From NCBI GenBank assembly GCA_023387585.1, contig JAEWHZ010000298.1, positions 1 to 17,080 of the forward strand: a stretch of 17,080 nucleotides of DNA, in the 5' to 3' direction. Positions 1-8,234 of the stretch are shown piece after piece. The translations under genes were made by a program, and so were the position numbers. Origin of the DNA: Pseudomonadota bacterium (GTDB taxonomy: Bacteria > Pseudomonadota > Alphaproteobacteria > Rhizobiales > Devosiaceae). The notes below the pieces were generated by a model that did not search any database, was not told the origin of the DNA, and saw nothing but the letters and a program-made list of their open reading frames with translations. How positions within the stretch are numbered: position 1 is the stretch's first letter; every line of letters starts with the position of its first letter.

Positions 1-2
1 CC

Positions 3-3000
3 TCAGCTGCACCCCGTCGTCGTCCCGCAATCCTCGCACACCATGCAGTGGCCCGAGACCTTCATGCGCATCGAGTTGCAGTTGCTGCACTGGTCGCCGG
101 TATAGCCCTTCATCCGGGCCTCCGAGCGCAGCTGGTCGAGGCTGGCGGAGGGGGGCGGGGAGGGGATGGGGGCGAGTTCGGCGGTGTTGAGCGCAGTCGG
201 CGCCGTGTCGATCTTGAGCGCGGTCGCCGCGCGCAGCGCCGTGACCGACGAGCCCTGGGGGCCGGCGGAGGCGTATTTCTGCGCTTCCGAGGACGGCACC
301 AGCATCAGCGAGGCGTTCTGCGTCTTGCCGCGGGTCATGCCGCGCGAGACGAAGCGCTCGGCGGGCACCGGGACGGGCGCCGGCGCCGGGCCGCGCGTCC
401 CCTGTTCCTCGGCCACGCCCTTGCCCAGCGAAGTGGGGGAGTCCGGGTTGACATGTCCGAGATCGTTCCGGTCGAGATAGCTCACGGCCAGCTCGCGGAA
501 CACATAGTCGAGGATCGAGGTGGCGTTCTTGATCCGGTCATTGCCCATCACCATGCCGGCCGGCTCGAAGCGGGTGAAAGTGAAGGCCTCCACATATTCG
601 TCGAGCGGCACGCCATATTGCAGGCCGAGCGAGATGGCGATGGCGAAATTGTTCATCATCGCGCGGAAGGCGGCGCCTTCCTTGTGCATGTCGATGAAGA
701 TCTCGCCCAGCCGCCCGTCGTCATATTCGCCGGTGCGCACATAGACCTTGTGCCCGCCCACGATCGCCTTCTGGGTATAGCCCTTGCGCCGGTCCGGCAT
801 CTTCTCGCGGCTGCGCACCTCCACTTCGCGCTCGATGATGCGCTCGACGATCTTTTCGGCGACGGCGGGGATGCGCGCGCCGGCGGGCTGGGCGACCAGT
901 TCCTCGATCGCATCCTCCTCGTCCTCATCCTCGACGGCGAGCACGGAGGAATTGAGCGGCTGCGACAGCTTGGAGCCGTCGCGATAGAGCGCATTGGCCT
1001 TCAGCGCCAGCCGCCAGGACTGCATATAGGCGTTCTTGGCGTCCTCGACCGTGGCGTCGTTGGGCATGTTGATGGTCTTGGAGATGGCGCCCGAGATGAA
1101 GGGCTGCGCCGCGGCCATCATCAGGATGTGCGATTCGACCGACAGATAGCGCTTGCCGACCTTGCCGCACGGGGTGGCGCAGTCGAACACCGGCAGGTGC
1201 TCGGGCTTGAGGTGCGGCGCGCCCTCGAGGGTCATGGCGCCGCACACATGGATGTTGGCAGCCTCGATGTCCTTTTTCGAGAAGCCCAGGAAGGGCAGCA
1301 GCTCGAAGGTGAAATCGGCGAGCTGCGCATCGCTGACGCCGAGCGATTTCAAAAAGTCGGCGCCCAGCGTGAACTGGTTGAACACGAATTTTATGTCGAA
1401 GGCCGAGGCGAGGGCCTTGTTCAGCACTTCGATCTTCTCGTCCGAAAAGCCCTTGGCGCGCAGCGTCGAGGGGTTGACGCCCGGCGCCTGGTTGAGATTG
1501 CCATGGCCGACCGCATAGGCCTCCATCTCGGCGATCTGGTCCTCGGCATAGCCCAGCGTGCGCAGGGCCGGGGGCACGGCGCGGTTGATGATCTTGAAAT
1601 AGCCGCCGCCGGCCAGCTTCTTGAATTTCACCAGCGCGAAATCGGGCTCGATGCCGGTGGTGTCGCAGTCCATGACGAGGCCGATGGTGCCGGTGGGGGC
1701 GATCACCGAGACCTGGGCGTTGCGATAGCCGTGCCGCTCGCCCAGTTCCAGCGCCAGGTCCCAGGCCGCCTTGGCGCGCTCGGACAGCGCCTGTTCGCGA
1801 AGGTTGGCATGGTCGAGCGCCACCGGGGCGATCGACAGCGCCTCATAGCCGTCTGTGTTGCCATAGGCGGCGTTGCGGTGGTTGCGGATCACGCGCAGCA
1901 TGTGCGGGGCGTTGCGCTCATAATCGCGGAACGCGCCGAGCTCTCCGGCCATCTCGGCCGAGGTCGCATAGCTGATGCCGGTCATGATCGCGGTCAGTGC
2001 GCCGCAGATGGCGCGGGCCTCGGCGGAATCATAGGGAATGCCCGAGGTCATCAGCAGCCCGCCGATATTGGCATAGCCGATGCCGAGCGTGCGATATTCG
2101 AACGAGCGCTCGGCGATGGCGCGGCTCGGGAACTGGGCCATCATCACCGAGATTTCGAGCACGATCGTCCATAGCCGCACCGTGTGCTCATAGGCCGAGA
2201 CGTCGAAATTGCCGTCCGCCTGGCGATAGGGCAGCAGGTTCACCGAAGCCAGGTTGCACGCCGTGTCGTCGAGGAACATGTATTCCGAGCACGGGTTGGA
2301 GGCGTTGATCGGCCCGGCCTCGGGGCTGGTGTGCCACTCGTTGATGGTGGTGTGGTACTGAATGCCCGGATCGGCGGAGGCCCAGGCCGCGTAGCCGATC
2401 TGCTCCCACAGGTCCCGCGCCTTGAGCGTCTTGGTGACGTCGCCCTTGATGCGCCCGATCAGGTCCCAGGTGCCGTCGGTCTCGACCGCCTTGAGGAAGT
2501 CGTCGGTGACGCGCACGGAATTGTTCGAGTTCTGGCCGGAAACGGTCAGATAGGCCTCGGAATCCCAGTCGGTGTCGTAGACGGGGAATTCGATGTCGGT
2601 ATAGCCCTGCCTCGCGAACTGGATGACGCGGAAGATGTAGTTGTCCGGCACCAGCGCCTTCTTGGCGGCGCGCACCTCGCGCTTGAGGGCGGGGTTCAGC
2701 GCCACGTCGAAGCAGTCGTCGCCGTCGCCCTCGCAGTTCACGCAGGCCTTCATGATGGCCTTGAGGTGTTTTGAAACGGTCTTGGAGCCGGTGACGAGCG
2801 CCGCGACCTTCTGCTCCTCCTTCACCTTCCAGTTGATGTACTGCTCGATATCGGGATGGTCGATGTCGACAACCACCATCTTGGCAGCGCGCCGCGTGGT
2901 GCCGCCCGACTTGATGGCGCCGGCCGCGCGATCGCCGATCTTGAGAAAGCTCATCAACCCCGAGGAACGGCCGCCGCCCGACAGGCGCTCGCCGTCGCCG

Positions 3001-3716
3001 CGCAGTTTTGAAAAATTCGATCCGGTGCCGGAGCCGTATTTGAACAGGCGCGCCTCGCGCACCCACAGGTCCATGATGCCGTTCTCGTTGACGAGATCGT
3101 CTTCTACGGACTGGATGAAGCACGCATGCGGCTGCGGGTGCTCATAGGCCGAGGCCGACTGCACCAGTTCGTGGGTGAAGGGGTCGACATAAAAATGCCC
3201 CTGGCCGGGGCCGTCGATGCCATAGGCCCAGTTCAGCCCGGTGTTGAACCATTGCGGGGAGTTGGGGGCCACGCGCTGGGTGGCGAGCATATAAGCGAGC
3301 TCGTCGAAGAAGGCGCGCGCGTCGTCCTCGGAATCGAAATAGCCGCCCTTCCAGCCCCAATAGGTCCAGGTGCCGGCCAGCCGGTCGAAGACCTGGCGCG
3401 AATCGCTTTCCGAGCCGTAGCGCTCGTCCTCGGGCAGCTTTTCCAGCGCCTCGGTATCGGGCACGGAGCGCCACAGCCAGGACGGAACGGAATTTTCCTC
3501 GACCCGCTTCAGCGCCTTGGCGACGCCCGCCTTGCGGAAATATTTCTGCGCGATGATGTCGACGGCCACCTGGCTCCAGCCGGCGGGGACGGCGATGTCC
3601 TCGAGCCGGAAGACGATGGAGCCGTCGGGATTGCGGATCTCGCTCGTCGCCGAGCGAAACTCGATGCCAGAATACCGGTCCTGATCGGCATGGGTGAAAC
3701 GGCGTTCGATGCGCAT
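3..3716 (-). CDS. nrdJ: Adenosylcobalamin-dependent (class II) ribonucleotide reductase
   Basis: Cytosolic enzyme that reduces ribonucleotides to deoxyribonucleotides using a B12-derived thiyl radical. The 1237-residue frame is complete: ATG at 3716, TGA at 3-5. The motif NPCSE (474-478) holds the predicted radical Cys476. Cys199 (in HACFIQS) and Cys487 (in [10 protein letters not shown]) fit the active-site disulfide pair. PTGTIG near residue 673 is the phosphate-binding loop. The C-terminus has C1210-x2-C1213, then Cys1224, Cys1227, Cys1230 and a terminal GCS, matching the metal-binding/redox tail of long NrdJ proteins. A further Cys cluster (325, 328, 335) sits in an acidic insert. The ribosome binding site is weak (AGAGA-like). 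No nrdAB, nrdEF or nrdD gene is visible here. The family call is very secure; whether it is the only reductase in the cell cannot be judged from this window. Confidence 0.97.
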   Translation of the reverse strand: MRIERRFTHADQDRYSGIEFRSATSEIRNPDGSIVFRLEDIAVPAGWSQVAVDIIAQKYFRKAGVAKALKRVEENSVPSWLWRSVPDTEALEKLPEDERYGSESDSRQVFDRLAGTWTYWGWKGGYFDSEDDARAFFDELAYMLATQRVAPNSPQWFNTGLNWAYGIDGPGQGHFYVDPFTHELVQSASAYEHPQPHACFIQSVEDDLVNENGIMDLWVREARLFKYGSGTGSNFSKLRGDGERLSGGGRSSGLMSFLKIGDRAAGAIKSGGTTRRAAKMVVVDIDHPDIEQYINWKVKEEQKVAALVTGSKTVSKHLKAIMKACVNCEGDGDDCFDVALNPALKREVRAAKKALVPDNYIFRVIQFARQGYTDIEFPVYDTDWDSEAYLTVSGQNSNNSVRVTDDFLKAVETDGTWDLIGRIKGDVTKTLKARDLWEQIGYAAWASADPGIQYHTTINEWHTSPEAGPINASNPCSEYMFLDDTACNLASVNLLPYRQADGNFDVSAYEHTVRLWTIVLEISVMMAQFPSRAIAERSFEYRTLGIGYANIGGLLMTSGIPYDSAEARAICGALTAIMTGISYATSAEMAGELGAFRDYERNAPHMLRVIRNHRNAAYGNTDGYEALSIAPVALDHANLREQALSERAKAAWDLALELGERHGYRNAQVSVIAPTGTIGLVMDCDTTGIEPDFALVKFKKLAGGGYFKIINRAVPPALRTLGYAEDQIAEMEAYAVGHGNLNQAPGVNPSTLRAKGFSDEKIEVLNKALASAFDIKFVFNQFTLGADFLKSLGVSDAQLADFTFELLPFLGFSKKDIEAANIHVCGAMTLEGAPHLKPEHLPVFDCATPCGKVGKRYLSVESHILMMAAAQPFISGAISKTINMPNDATVEDAKNAYMQSWRLALKANALYRDGSKLSQPLNSSVLAVEDEDEEDAIEELVAQPAGARIPAVAEKIVERIIEREVEVRSREKMPDRRKGYTQKAIVGGHKVYVRTGEYDDGRLGEIFIDMHKEGAAFRAMMNNFAIAISLGLQYGVPLDEYVEAFTFTRFEPAGMVMGNDRIKNATSILDYVFRELAVSYLDRNDLGHVNPDSPTSLGKGVAEEQGTRGPAPAPVPVPAERFVSRGMTRGKTQNASLMLVPSSEAQKYASAGPQGSSVTALRAATALKIDTAPTALNTAELAPIPSPPPSASLDQLRSEARMKGYTGDQCSNCNSMRMKVSGHCMVCEDCGTTTGCS

Positions 3717-3780
3717 GAGCTTGGTCTCTGAAACAGGGTGGTCGGAAGGTGAGCCCAGTTTCGCTCCGATTCCGCCACAA

Positions 3781-3828
3781 ACACAAGGTCTAGTGCCGGA
3801 CGCTGCCGGCGATCCCTATGGGTAGTAT
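3781..3828. promoter_or_regulatory. Tandem NrdR-box-like operators
   Basis: Two 16-bp sites resemble the NrdR consensus acaCwAtATaTwGtGt. Box 1 (3781-3796) is ACACAAGGTCTAGTGC, about 12 of 16 matches. Box 2 (3813-3828) is TCCCTATGGGTAGTAT, about 11 of 16. Their starts are exactly 32 bp apart, about three helical turns, which is the spacing expected for cooperative NrdR binding. Box 2 overlaps the candidate -10 and box 1 lies just downstream, suiting repression. NrdR is the ATP/dATP-sensing repressor of reductase genes in bacteria. The inference rests on the pairing and location rather than on either site alone. Confidence 0.6.
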
Positions 3829-3853
3829 ATGATAGCGATCTCTGGGCATTCAA
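3824..3853 (-). promoter_or_regulatory. Candidate nrdJ promoter
   Basis: On the minus strand, TTGAAT (3853-3848) and TATACT (3829-3824) are separated by 18 nt, which resembles a housekeeping sigma promoter. Transcription would start near 3817, giving a leader of about 100 nt before the nrdJ ATG. It is supported by its overlap with the NrdR-like boxes and by lying in the only AT-rich patch upstream of the gene. No start-site data are available. Confidence 0.5.
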
Positions 3854-3868
3854 GCGCAACCGCTTGAA
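3849..3868. repeat. Perfect palindrome overlapping the nrdJ -35 element
   Basis: Arms TTCAAGCG (3849-3856) and CGCTTGAA (3861-3868) are perfect 8-bp inverted repeats around a CAAC spacer. The left arm covers most of the candidate -35 hexamer. The sequence could be an operator for an unidentified regulator. It is not followed by a T tract on the minus strand, so it is not a convincing terminator for the gene ending at 4037. Confidence 0.5.
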
Positions 3869-4036
3869 GCCGCATTGCTTTTTGCCGAATAAGGATGTGG
3901 AAACCTAAATCGCGGTTTGTGTCCGGATCGGCGCGAATCGCCCGGAAATCCTCGTCAACCGGATTGTTACGTCACCTTCGTGACGCCGGGCCCGCTATCC
4001 ACATCTAGAACCGGGCGCCCGATTCCGACCCTGCCA

Positions 4037-5161
4037 TCAAGGGCTTGCGCCCTCGCGCTGATGTGATCCCGCCAGCATCCCGGCCATTGTCTCCAGCATT
4101 TCGGCGTCGGCGACGAAGCGCGTCGTGGGGTGCGGGAAGCGCAGCCCGTTCCGTTCGTACCAGCCCGCGACGGCGGCGAGTATGTTCTGCTGGATGTCCA
4201 TATAGACGTTGTAGCCGGGGTCGAGCACGTAATAGACGATCTCGAAACGGGCGCCCAATTCATCGAAATCCGCCAGATGCGCGCGGTCGAATCGGGTCCG
4301 CGGCATCGCCTCGATGGTCTCGGCGATGAATCTGGGCAGCGCCAGCAGCGTCTCGCTCGAGGCGCCGTGATGGGCATGCAGGTCGAACACGATCCGCCGC
4401 TCGACCATGCGCTTGAAATTGCGCACCTGCGTGTTCAGCAGCGCGTCGTTGGACACGGAAATCTGCTCGCCCGACAGGCTGCGGATGCGGGTGGTCTTCA
4501 GCCCGACCTGCTCGACCGTGCCTAGATGCTCGTCGAAGATGATGAAGTCGCCGACCACGAACGGCTTGTCGAGGATGATCGCCAGCGAGGCGAACAGATC
4601 CTTGAGGATCGATTGCAGCGCGAAGGCGATGGCGATGCCGCCGATGCCGAGCCCCGCCACCAGGCCGGTGATGTCGACGCCGAAATTCGACAGCATCACC
4701 AGCAGCACCGCCGACCAGACGATGGTCAGGCACATGATGCGGATCAGCTGCGCCGCGCTCGCCCGCGCCGGATCGGGCTTCGGGGCGCGGATGATGTAGC
4801 GGTCGATCCACAGCCCCACCAGCGCGCCCGCCCACAGCCCGGCCTGGATCGTCGTCGCCACCAGGGCGATGGCCAGCACGATCCGCTCCGCGGCGATGGG
4901 CAGGGTCAGCAGCCGCGTCGCGGCCCACAGCGCCACCGCGTAGATGAAGAATCCGCGCGTGCCGCTGGCCACGGCGTGCAGCACCCGCAGGGCCATGTTC
5001 GATTCGGGCTCGTTGCCGCGCGACAGCCAGCGCGACAGCACGAACCGCACCCGCGGCGCCAGCAGCAGCACCGCGAGGAAGACGACAAGCGCCAGGATCC
5101 AGGTGACGAAATGGTTGCCGAGAAACATCCCGGAGCGGGCGTGGTCGAGCATTTCCTGCAA
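4037..5161 (-). CDS. MscS-family mechanosensitive ion channel
   Basis: Inner-membrane channel of the small-conductance mechanosensitive family, expected to open under membrane tension and release solutes during hypo-osmotic shock. The 374-residue product has hydrophobic segments near 18-36, 69-90, 94-119 and 139-160. The pore-lining helix follows at about 165-192, with the typical Gly/Ala pattern (GLGIGGIAIAFALQ). The next motif, PFVVGDFI (200-207), starts the beta domain. The C-terminal half is the cytoplasmic vestibule. The start drawn is TTG at 5161, chosen because AAAGG lies 8 nt upstream; an in-frame ATG at 5152 is the alternative, with a poorly spaced AGGA. The family assignment is firm, but the solute or ion specificity and paralogue type are not known. 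It may be co-directional read-through into nrdJ, since no terminator is evident. Confidence 0.92.
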   Translation of the reverse strand: MQEMLDHARSGMFLGNHFVTWILALVVFLAVLLLAPRVRFVLSRWLSRGNEPESNMALRVLHAVASGTRGFFIYAVALWAATRLLTLPIAAERIVLAIALVATTIQAGLWAGALVGLWIDRYIIRAPKPDPARASAAQLIRIMCLTIVWSAVLLVMLSNFGVDITGLVAGLGIGGIAIAFALQSILKDLFASLAIILDKPFVVGDFIIFDEHLGTVEQVGLKTTRIRSLSGEQISVSNDALLNTQVRNFKRMVERRIVFDLHAHHGASSETLLALPRFIAETIEAMPRTRFDRAHLADFDELGARFEIVYYVLDPGYNVYMDIQQNILAAVAGWYERNGLRFPHPTTRFVADAEMLETMAGMLAGSHQREGASP

Positions 5162-5352
5162 GGCGCGAACCTTTCTGCTGGGCCAGGGAGCGGGTGATTG
5201 GTGTTGCCACCCTGAACGCAGAACCCGCGAAACGCAATTTCGCTCGCTTCCCTTCGGGCCGAGGGCGCAAAATCCGCCACGCGGTCTAGGCCGGGCCGTC
5301 CCGCCATGCTACATCGCCCGCACCAATCCAGCATTGCAGTGGACGACTTGCC
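5162..5352. other. Divergent intergenic region with a hairpin
   Basis: This 191-bp gap separates the divergent channel and NDUFA12 genes and must hold both start regions. A perfect 6-bp inverted repeat, GCGAAA (5228-5233) and TTTCGC (5239-5244), flanks CGCAA. The surrounding GC-rich text (about 5200-5290) has the feel of a dispersed intergenic repeat of rhizobial relatives, but no second copy occurs in this window. No clear promoter hexamers were identified. Confidence 0.3.
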
Positions 5353-5751
5353 GTGGCCAAGGACAGCATCAAGCGTTTCCTCAGCGAAATCTTCTCCTGG
5401 TGGGGTGGCAACACCTGGGGCACCAGGCTGTGGATTCGCCGCTTTGGCCGGCAGGTGGGCACCGATGCGTTCGGCAACGCCTACTTTCTCGACAGGAAGA
5501 CCGGCCGGCGCTACGTCACCTATGCTGGCCCGGCCGACGCCTCGATCATCCCGCCCGGCTGGCATGGATGGATGCATCACCGCACCGACGTGATTCCCAC
5601 CGAATCCGCCTACAAGCCGCGCGAATGGGAAAAGCCGCACGAGCCGAACCTCACCGGCACCGCCGCGGCCTATCGTCCCCAGGGCAGCCTGCTCGAGTCC
5701 GGCGCGCGGCCGCGCGTGACCGGGGATTACGAGGCCTGGTCGCCCGAGTGA
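5353..5751 (+). CDS. NADH:ubiquinone oxidoreductase accessory subunit, NDUFA12 (B17.2) family
   Basis: A 132-residue homologue of the mitochondrial complex I accessory subunit NDUFA12, expected to sit on the peripheral arm of respiratory NADH dehydrogenase on the cytoplasmic side. Visible family traits are an aromatic N-terminal stretch (FSWWGG, TWGTRLW), a GTDAFGNAYF segment, a GRRYVTYAG segment and PPGWHGWMHH, which are the typical conserved blocks. Length is usual for the bacterial form. Translation starts at a GTG (5353) giving MAKDSIK; the upstream ribosome binding site is poor. The stop TGA overlaps the GTG of the next gene by 4 nt, implying translational coupling. This protein is largely confined to Alphaproteobacteria and mitochondria, so it also serves as a taxonomic marker. 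Confidence 0.93.
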   Translation: MAKDSIKRFLSEIFSWWGGNTWGTRLWIRRFGRQVGTDAFGNAYFLDRKTGRRYVTYAGPADASIIPPGWHGWMHHRTDVIPTESAYKPREWEKPHEPNLTGTAAAYRPQGSLLESGARPRVTGDYEAWSPE

Positions 5752-6167
5752 GACCGGCCGCGCTCGCGGGGGCGGCGGCGCTGGGCCTCGCCCTTGTCGC
5801 CCCGGGGTTCGTCGCCCCGGGTTTCGCCCAGCCCATAGCCCACCCCGTCGCGCGCTTCGCCGGGCTCGACAAGATCACGGCGCGCATCAGCGAGTTCGAC
5901 GTCTATATCGGCGAGACGGTGCTGTTCGGCGCGCTCGAGCTGACGCCCCGTGCCTGCTACAGCCGGCCGGCCACCGAGACGCTTCAGCGCACCTCGGCCT
6001 TTCTCGAGGTCGACCAGCGCAGCCTCAACGGCACCTCGCAGCGCATCTTCACCGGCTGGATGTTCGCCGACGCCCCTGCGCTCAACGCCATCGACAACGC
6101 CGTCTACGACGTGTGGCTGCTCGAGTGCAAAACCTCGACCGACGTGCCGCCGCCCGACCGGCGCTGA
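5748..6167 (+). CDS. DUF2155 family exported protein
   Basis: A 139-residue protein starting at GTG 5748, inside the end of the NDUFA12 gene (GTGA overlap). Residues 1 to about 27 form a signal peptide: an Arg near the start, a long Ala/Leu/Gly core, and a likely cleavage after PGFA before QPIA. The mature part carries the DUF2155 signature: a LDKITARISEFDVYIGE-type segment, ELTPRACYSRP and the closing FTGWMFADAPALNAIDNAVYDVWLLEC, with two cysteines that could form a periplasmic disulfide. The family function is unknown; it is commonly found near NDUFA12 and aat in alphaproteobacteria, as here. The long upstream extension of this frame is not coding. No motif allows a biochemical prediction. 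Confidence 0.88.
   Translation: MRPAALAGAAALGLALVAPGFVAPGFAQPIAHPVARFAGLDKITARISEFDVYIGETVLFGALELTPRACYSRPATETLQRTSAFLEVDQRSLNGTSQRIFTGWMFADAPALNAIDNAVYDVWLLECKTSTDVPPPDRR
5796..5825 (+). repeat. 15-bp tandem duplication inside a signal peptide
   Basis: Two adjacent copies of GTCGCCCCGGGGTTC (second copy differs by one base) encode VAPGF twice, just before the predicted signal peptidase site of the DUF2155 protein. It looks like a recent slippage duplication that lengthens the signal sequence by one unit. Confidence 0.7.
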
Positions 6168-6317
6168 CTTGAAGTGCGGTCGGGGGATGACCCGTTGCTG
6201 GTTTTGAAGGGCTCCTTCGCGGGCGTTTCAAGCTCTGCATGAAGCGATTTGGTGGCTGGCGTCGAATCCCGGCGCGCTGCTTCGTCGTCAGGGCGAACCA
6301 TTACGGAGCGCCCGCAA

Positions 6318-6815
6318 ATGATGAGCCTGCCGCAGATCGAGATCCGCCCCGCGCAGCCCTATGTCCATGTGCCCTTCGAAGTGACCATGGCGCAGATGAC
6401 GAAGCCGGCCGACGAAGGCTTTCCCCGGCTCTACGCCTGGCTCGACCGCCACGGCATCGCGCCCGCCGGGGCGCCGTTCTACAATTATCGCCGCATCGAC
6501 ATGGACCGCACGCTCGACGTCGAGGCCGGCATCCCCGTGGCCCTTCCAGCACCCGTTGAGGGCGCGATCAAGAACGGCACGCTGCCCGGCGGGCGCTTCA
6601 TGACCATCCGCTGGCACGGCCATTACGACAGCCTCGAAACCGTCACCGGAATGATGATCGGCTGGGTGCGGCTGATCGAGGAGCGGTTCGACATGCACGA
6701 AGCCGCCGATGGCGAGCATTTCGCCTGCCGGCTCGAAATCTACGAGACCGATCCGTCGGTGGTGAAGAATCCCGAGGATTGGGTGACGAAGCTGGCCTTC
6801 AAGCTCAGGGGCTGA
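6318..6815 (+). CDS. GyrI-like small-molecule-binding domain protein
   Basis: A 165-residue soluble protein resembling stand-alone GyrI-like (AraC effector-binding/SOUL-type) domains, which bind small hydrophobic or cationic ligands and in some cases sequester drugs. Seen: an early IEIRPAQPYVHVPFEVTM strand region, the central LPGGRFMTIRWHGHYDSL motif that matches the usual P-G-G...G-x-Y signature, and a C-terminal ACRLEIYETDP segment with the acidic pocket-type Glu. There is no DNA-binding domain, so it is not a full regulator. The start is ATG 6318 (MMSLPQ) because GGAG lies 9 nt upstream; a longer in-frame extension lacks family similarity. It ends 9 nt from the convergent kinase gene. The ligand is unknown. 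Confidence 0.82.
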   Translation: MMSLPQIEIRPAQPYVHVPFEVTMAQMTKPADEGFPRLYAWLDRHGIAPAGAPFYNYRRIDMDRTLDVEAGIPVALPAPVEGAIKNGTLPGGRFMTIRWHGHYDSLETVTGMMIGWVRLIEERFDMHEAADGEHFACRLEIYETDPSVVKNPEDWVTKLAFKLRG

Positions 6816-6824
6816 CCCACCTGT

Positions 6825-7601
6825 TCAGAACATCTCGTCGAGCGCGCAATAATAGCGGTATTTCGCCTCGTCCCACGAAGCGCCGTAAGCAGCCAGAAAT
6901 CCGGCCACATGCCGCTCGCCGACATTGTAGGCGATGCTGCGGGAGGCAAGGGCGAGGTCCTGCCAAAGATCGGCGACACCGAGCCGGCCGCAATCGACCA
7001 TGCCGGAAAAGCGCCCGTCCAGCATCATGATATTGGGCGCCGAGGCATCGCCATGCGTCACCAGGCGCTCGCCCGGCCCGGGGCGGTTGGCCACCAGCCA
7101 GTCAAAAACCTGGCGGGCGCTCCAGCCTATATGCGCCGTGTCGAAATCGCTCTCGTCCACCAGCCCCGCTGCCATGCGGGCTTCCGCCTGCGCCAGCCTC
7201 GCATCGAGTTCATGATCGAAGGGACAGGCGCTCGGATCGAGCGCATGCAGCCGCTTGAGCCCCTGCGCATAGACCCGGCACAGCGCCTCGGGCTCGTCGA
7301 TGCCATGGGTGAGGTCCTCGCCCGGCACCGCCGTCATCAGCAGGAAAACCTGCCCCTCGGCCTCGGCCGTATCGATGACGCGCGGCGCCTTGAAACCCAT
7401 CCGCGTCAGCCATTCGAGGCGCTCGATCTCGCCGGCAAGCTCGCCGAGCGGATGGCGGCGTTCCGACTTGAGGAACACCATGGCGCCGTCGGTGAGGGTG
7501 ATGCGCCACACCTTGGCATCGGAGCGGCCGATGATGATCGGCGTCCAATCATGTCCGCGCAGCGCCGCGAACGCTTCCGGCAGGCCGGCGGGCAGGTTCA
7601 T
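6825..7601 (-). CDS. Aminoglycoside 3'-phosphotransferase-like kinase (APH family)
   Basis: A 258-residue kinase of the APH(3') group, expected to phosphorylate a hydroxyl of an aminoglycoside or related sugar with ATP. By eye it closely follows APH(3')-II: the stretches LDPSACPFDH and GLVDESDFD match LDPATCPFDH and GLVDQDDLD, and GRFSGMVDCGRLGVAD matches GRFSGFIDCGRLGVAD. Key residues present: Lys45 (ATP), HGD with catalytic Asp185, Asn190, and Asp203 for metal. The loop reads HGDASAPN where resistance enzymes usually have HGDACLPN. Full length, no disruption. Its ATG overlaps the aat stop by 4 nt, so it is probably co-translated with housekeeping genes. Whether it confers kanamycin or neomycin resistance is not knowable from sequence; an intrinsic metabolite kinase is the alternative. 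Confidence 0.9.
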   Translation of the reverse strand: MNLPAGLPEAFAALRGHDWTPIIIGRSDAKVWRITLTDGAMVFLKSERRHPLGELAGEIERLEWLTRMGFKAPRVIDTAEAEGQVFLLMTAVPGEDLTHGIDEPEALCRVYAQGLKRLHALDPSACPFDHELDARLAQAEARMAAGLVDESDFDTAHIGWSARQVFDWLVANRPGPGERLVTHGDASAPNIMMLDGRFSGMVDCGRLGVADLWQDLALASRSIAYNVGERHVAGFLAAYGASWDEAKYRYYCALDEMF

Positions 7602-8233
7602 GCCCGCCTGTCCAGCGCGTGCCAGTCGCCCTTTGTCGCCACGGCGCGCCCCAGCCGCTCCTCATAGTCGCGCCGGTCGATCTCGACGGCGCCGAGCGAG
7701 GCGAGATGGGCGGTGATGAACTGGGTGTCGAGCAAGGTGAAACCGCCGGCCAGCAGCCGCTCGACCAGATGCGCCAGCGCGATCTTCGAAGCATCGGCCA
7801 TGCGGTGGAACATCGATTCCCCGAAAAACGCGCCCCCAATGGCAAGCCCGTAAAGCCCGCCCACCAGCGCCTCGCCGTCCCACACCTCGACCGTGTGCAC
7901 CTCGCCGCGCCGGAACAGCTCGCCATAAACCCGGCTGATCGTGGCGTTGATCCATGTGGTCTCGCGCCCCGGCGCCGGCCGGGCACAACCGGCGATCACC
8001 GCAGCGAAATCCGTATCCACTCGTATGGAGAACCCATGGTTTCTCAAGGTCTTGCGCAAGGATTTTGAAGCTTTGAACCCATCAAGCGGCAGAATGCCCC
8101 GCCGCTCCGGCGACACCCAGAACAGCTCGTCCTGCCCGGCATCCTCGGCCATGGGAAAGATGCCGGCGCGATAGGCACGCAGGATAAGCTCGGGCGTGAT
8201 CTCGAGGGCGAAGGGATCGGAGGGGCGCGTCAT
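7598..8233 (-). CDS. aat: Leucyl/phenylalanyl-tRNA--protein transferase
   Basis: Cytosolic enzyme that transfers Leu or Phe from charged tRNA to N-terminal Arg or Lys of proteins, marking them for ClpAP through the N-end rule. The 211-residue product fits the family length. Motifs seen: YRAGIFPMAE (21-30), FWVSPERRGILPL (38-50), TWI (93-95), HTVEVWDGEALVGGLYGLAIGGAFFGESMF-type core with Glu139, and LLDTQFITAHLASLGA with Gln171; Glu139 and Gln171 match catalytic positions of the E. coli enzyme. The ATG at 8233 (MTRPSDPFAL) is preferred over an upstream in-frame start because that would run into the preceding gene without family similarity. One base separates it from the upstream stop, and its own stop overlaps the kinase start. 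Confidence 0.95.
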   Translation of the reverse strand: MTRPSDPFALEITPELILRAYRAGIFPMAEDAGQDELFWVSPERRGILPLDGFKASKSLRKTLRNHGFSIRVDTDFAAVIAGCARPAPGRETTWINATISRVYGELFRRGEVHTVEVWDGEALVGGLYGLAIGGAFFGESMFHRMADASKIALAHLVERLLAGGFTLLDTQFITAHLASLGAVEIDRRDYEERLGRAVATKGDWHALDRRA

Positions 8234-8234
8234 G

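Larger units (their letters stand above)
3717..4036. other. Intergenic region between the mscS-like gene and nrdJ
   Basis: This 320-bp stretch holds the nrdJ control region described separately and no credible coding sequence. Other elements seen: a 6-bp inverted repeat, CGTCAC/GTGACG, at 3970-3985 with a CTTC loop and no T tract on either side; and two weak DnaA-box-like nonamers, CTATCCACA (3995-4003) and TGTGGAAAC (3896-3904). No cobalamin riboswitch is recognisable, and the inferred leader of about 100 nt is too short for one. Confidence 0.6.

Noticed and set aside
48..2174. A 708-codon plus-strand open frame opposite nrdJ
   Set aside because: It is antisense to the conserved catalytic region of NrdJ, with shadow-type composition and no recognisable domain.
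3970..3985. Hairpin CGTCAC/GTGACG after the channel gene as a terminator
   Set aside because: The stem is 6 bp and no T tract follows on either strand.
3896..4003. DnaA-box-like sites near nrdJ, suggesting an origin or DnaA control
   Set aside because: Only two imperfect nonamers (8/9 and 7/9), far apart, with no AT-rich unwinding region or origin genes.
4944..5747. Upstream extension of the DUF2155 frame
   Set aside because: It crosses the channel gene antisense and NDUFA12 out of frame; the GTG at 5748 directly precedes a signal peptide.
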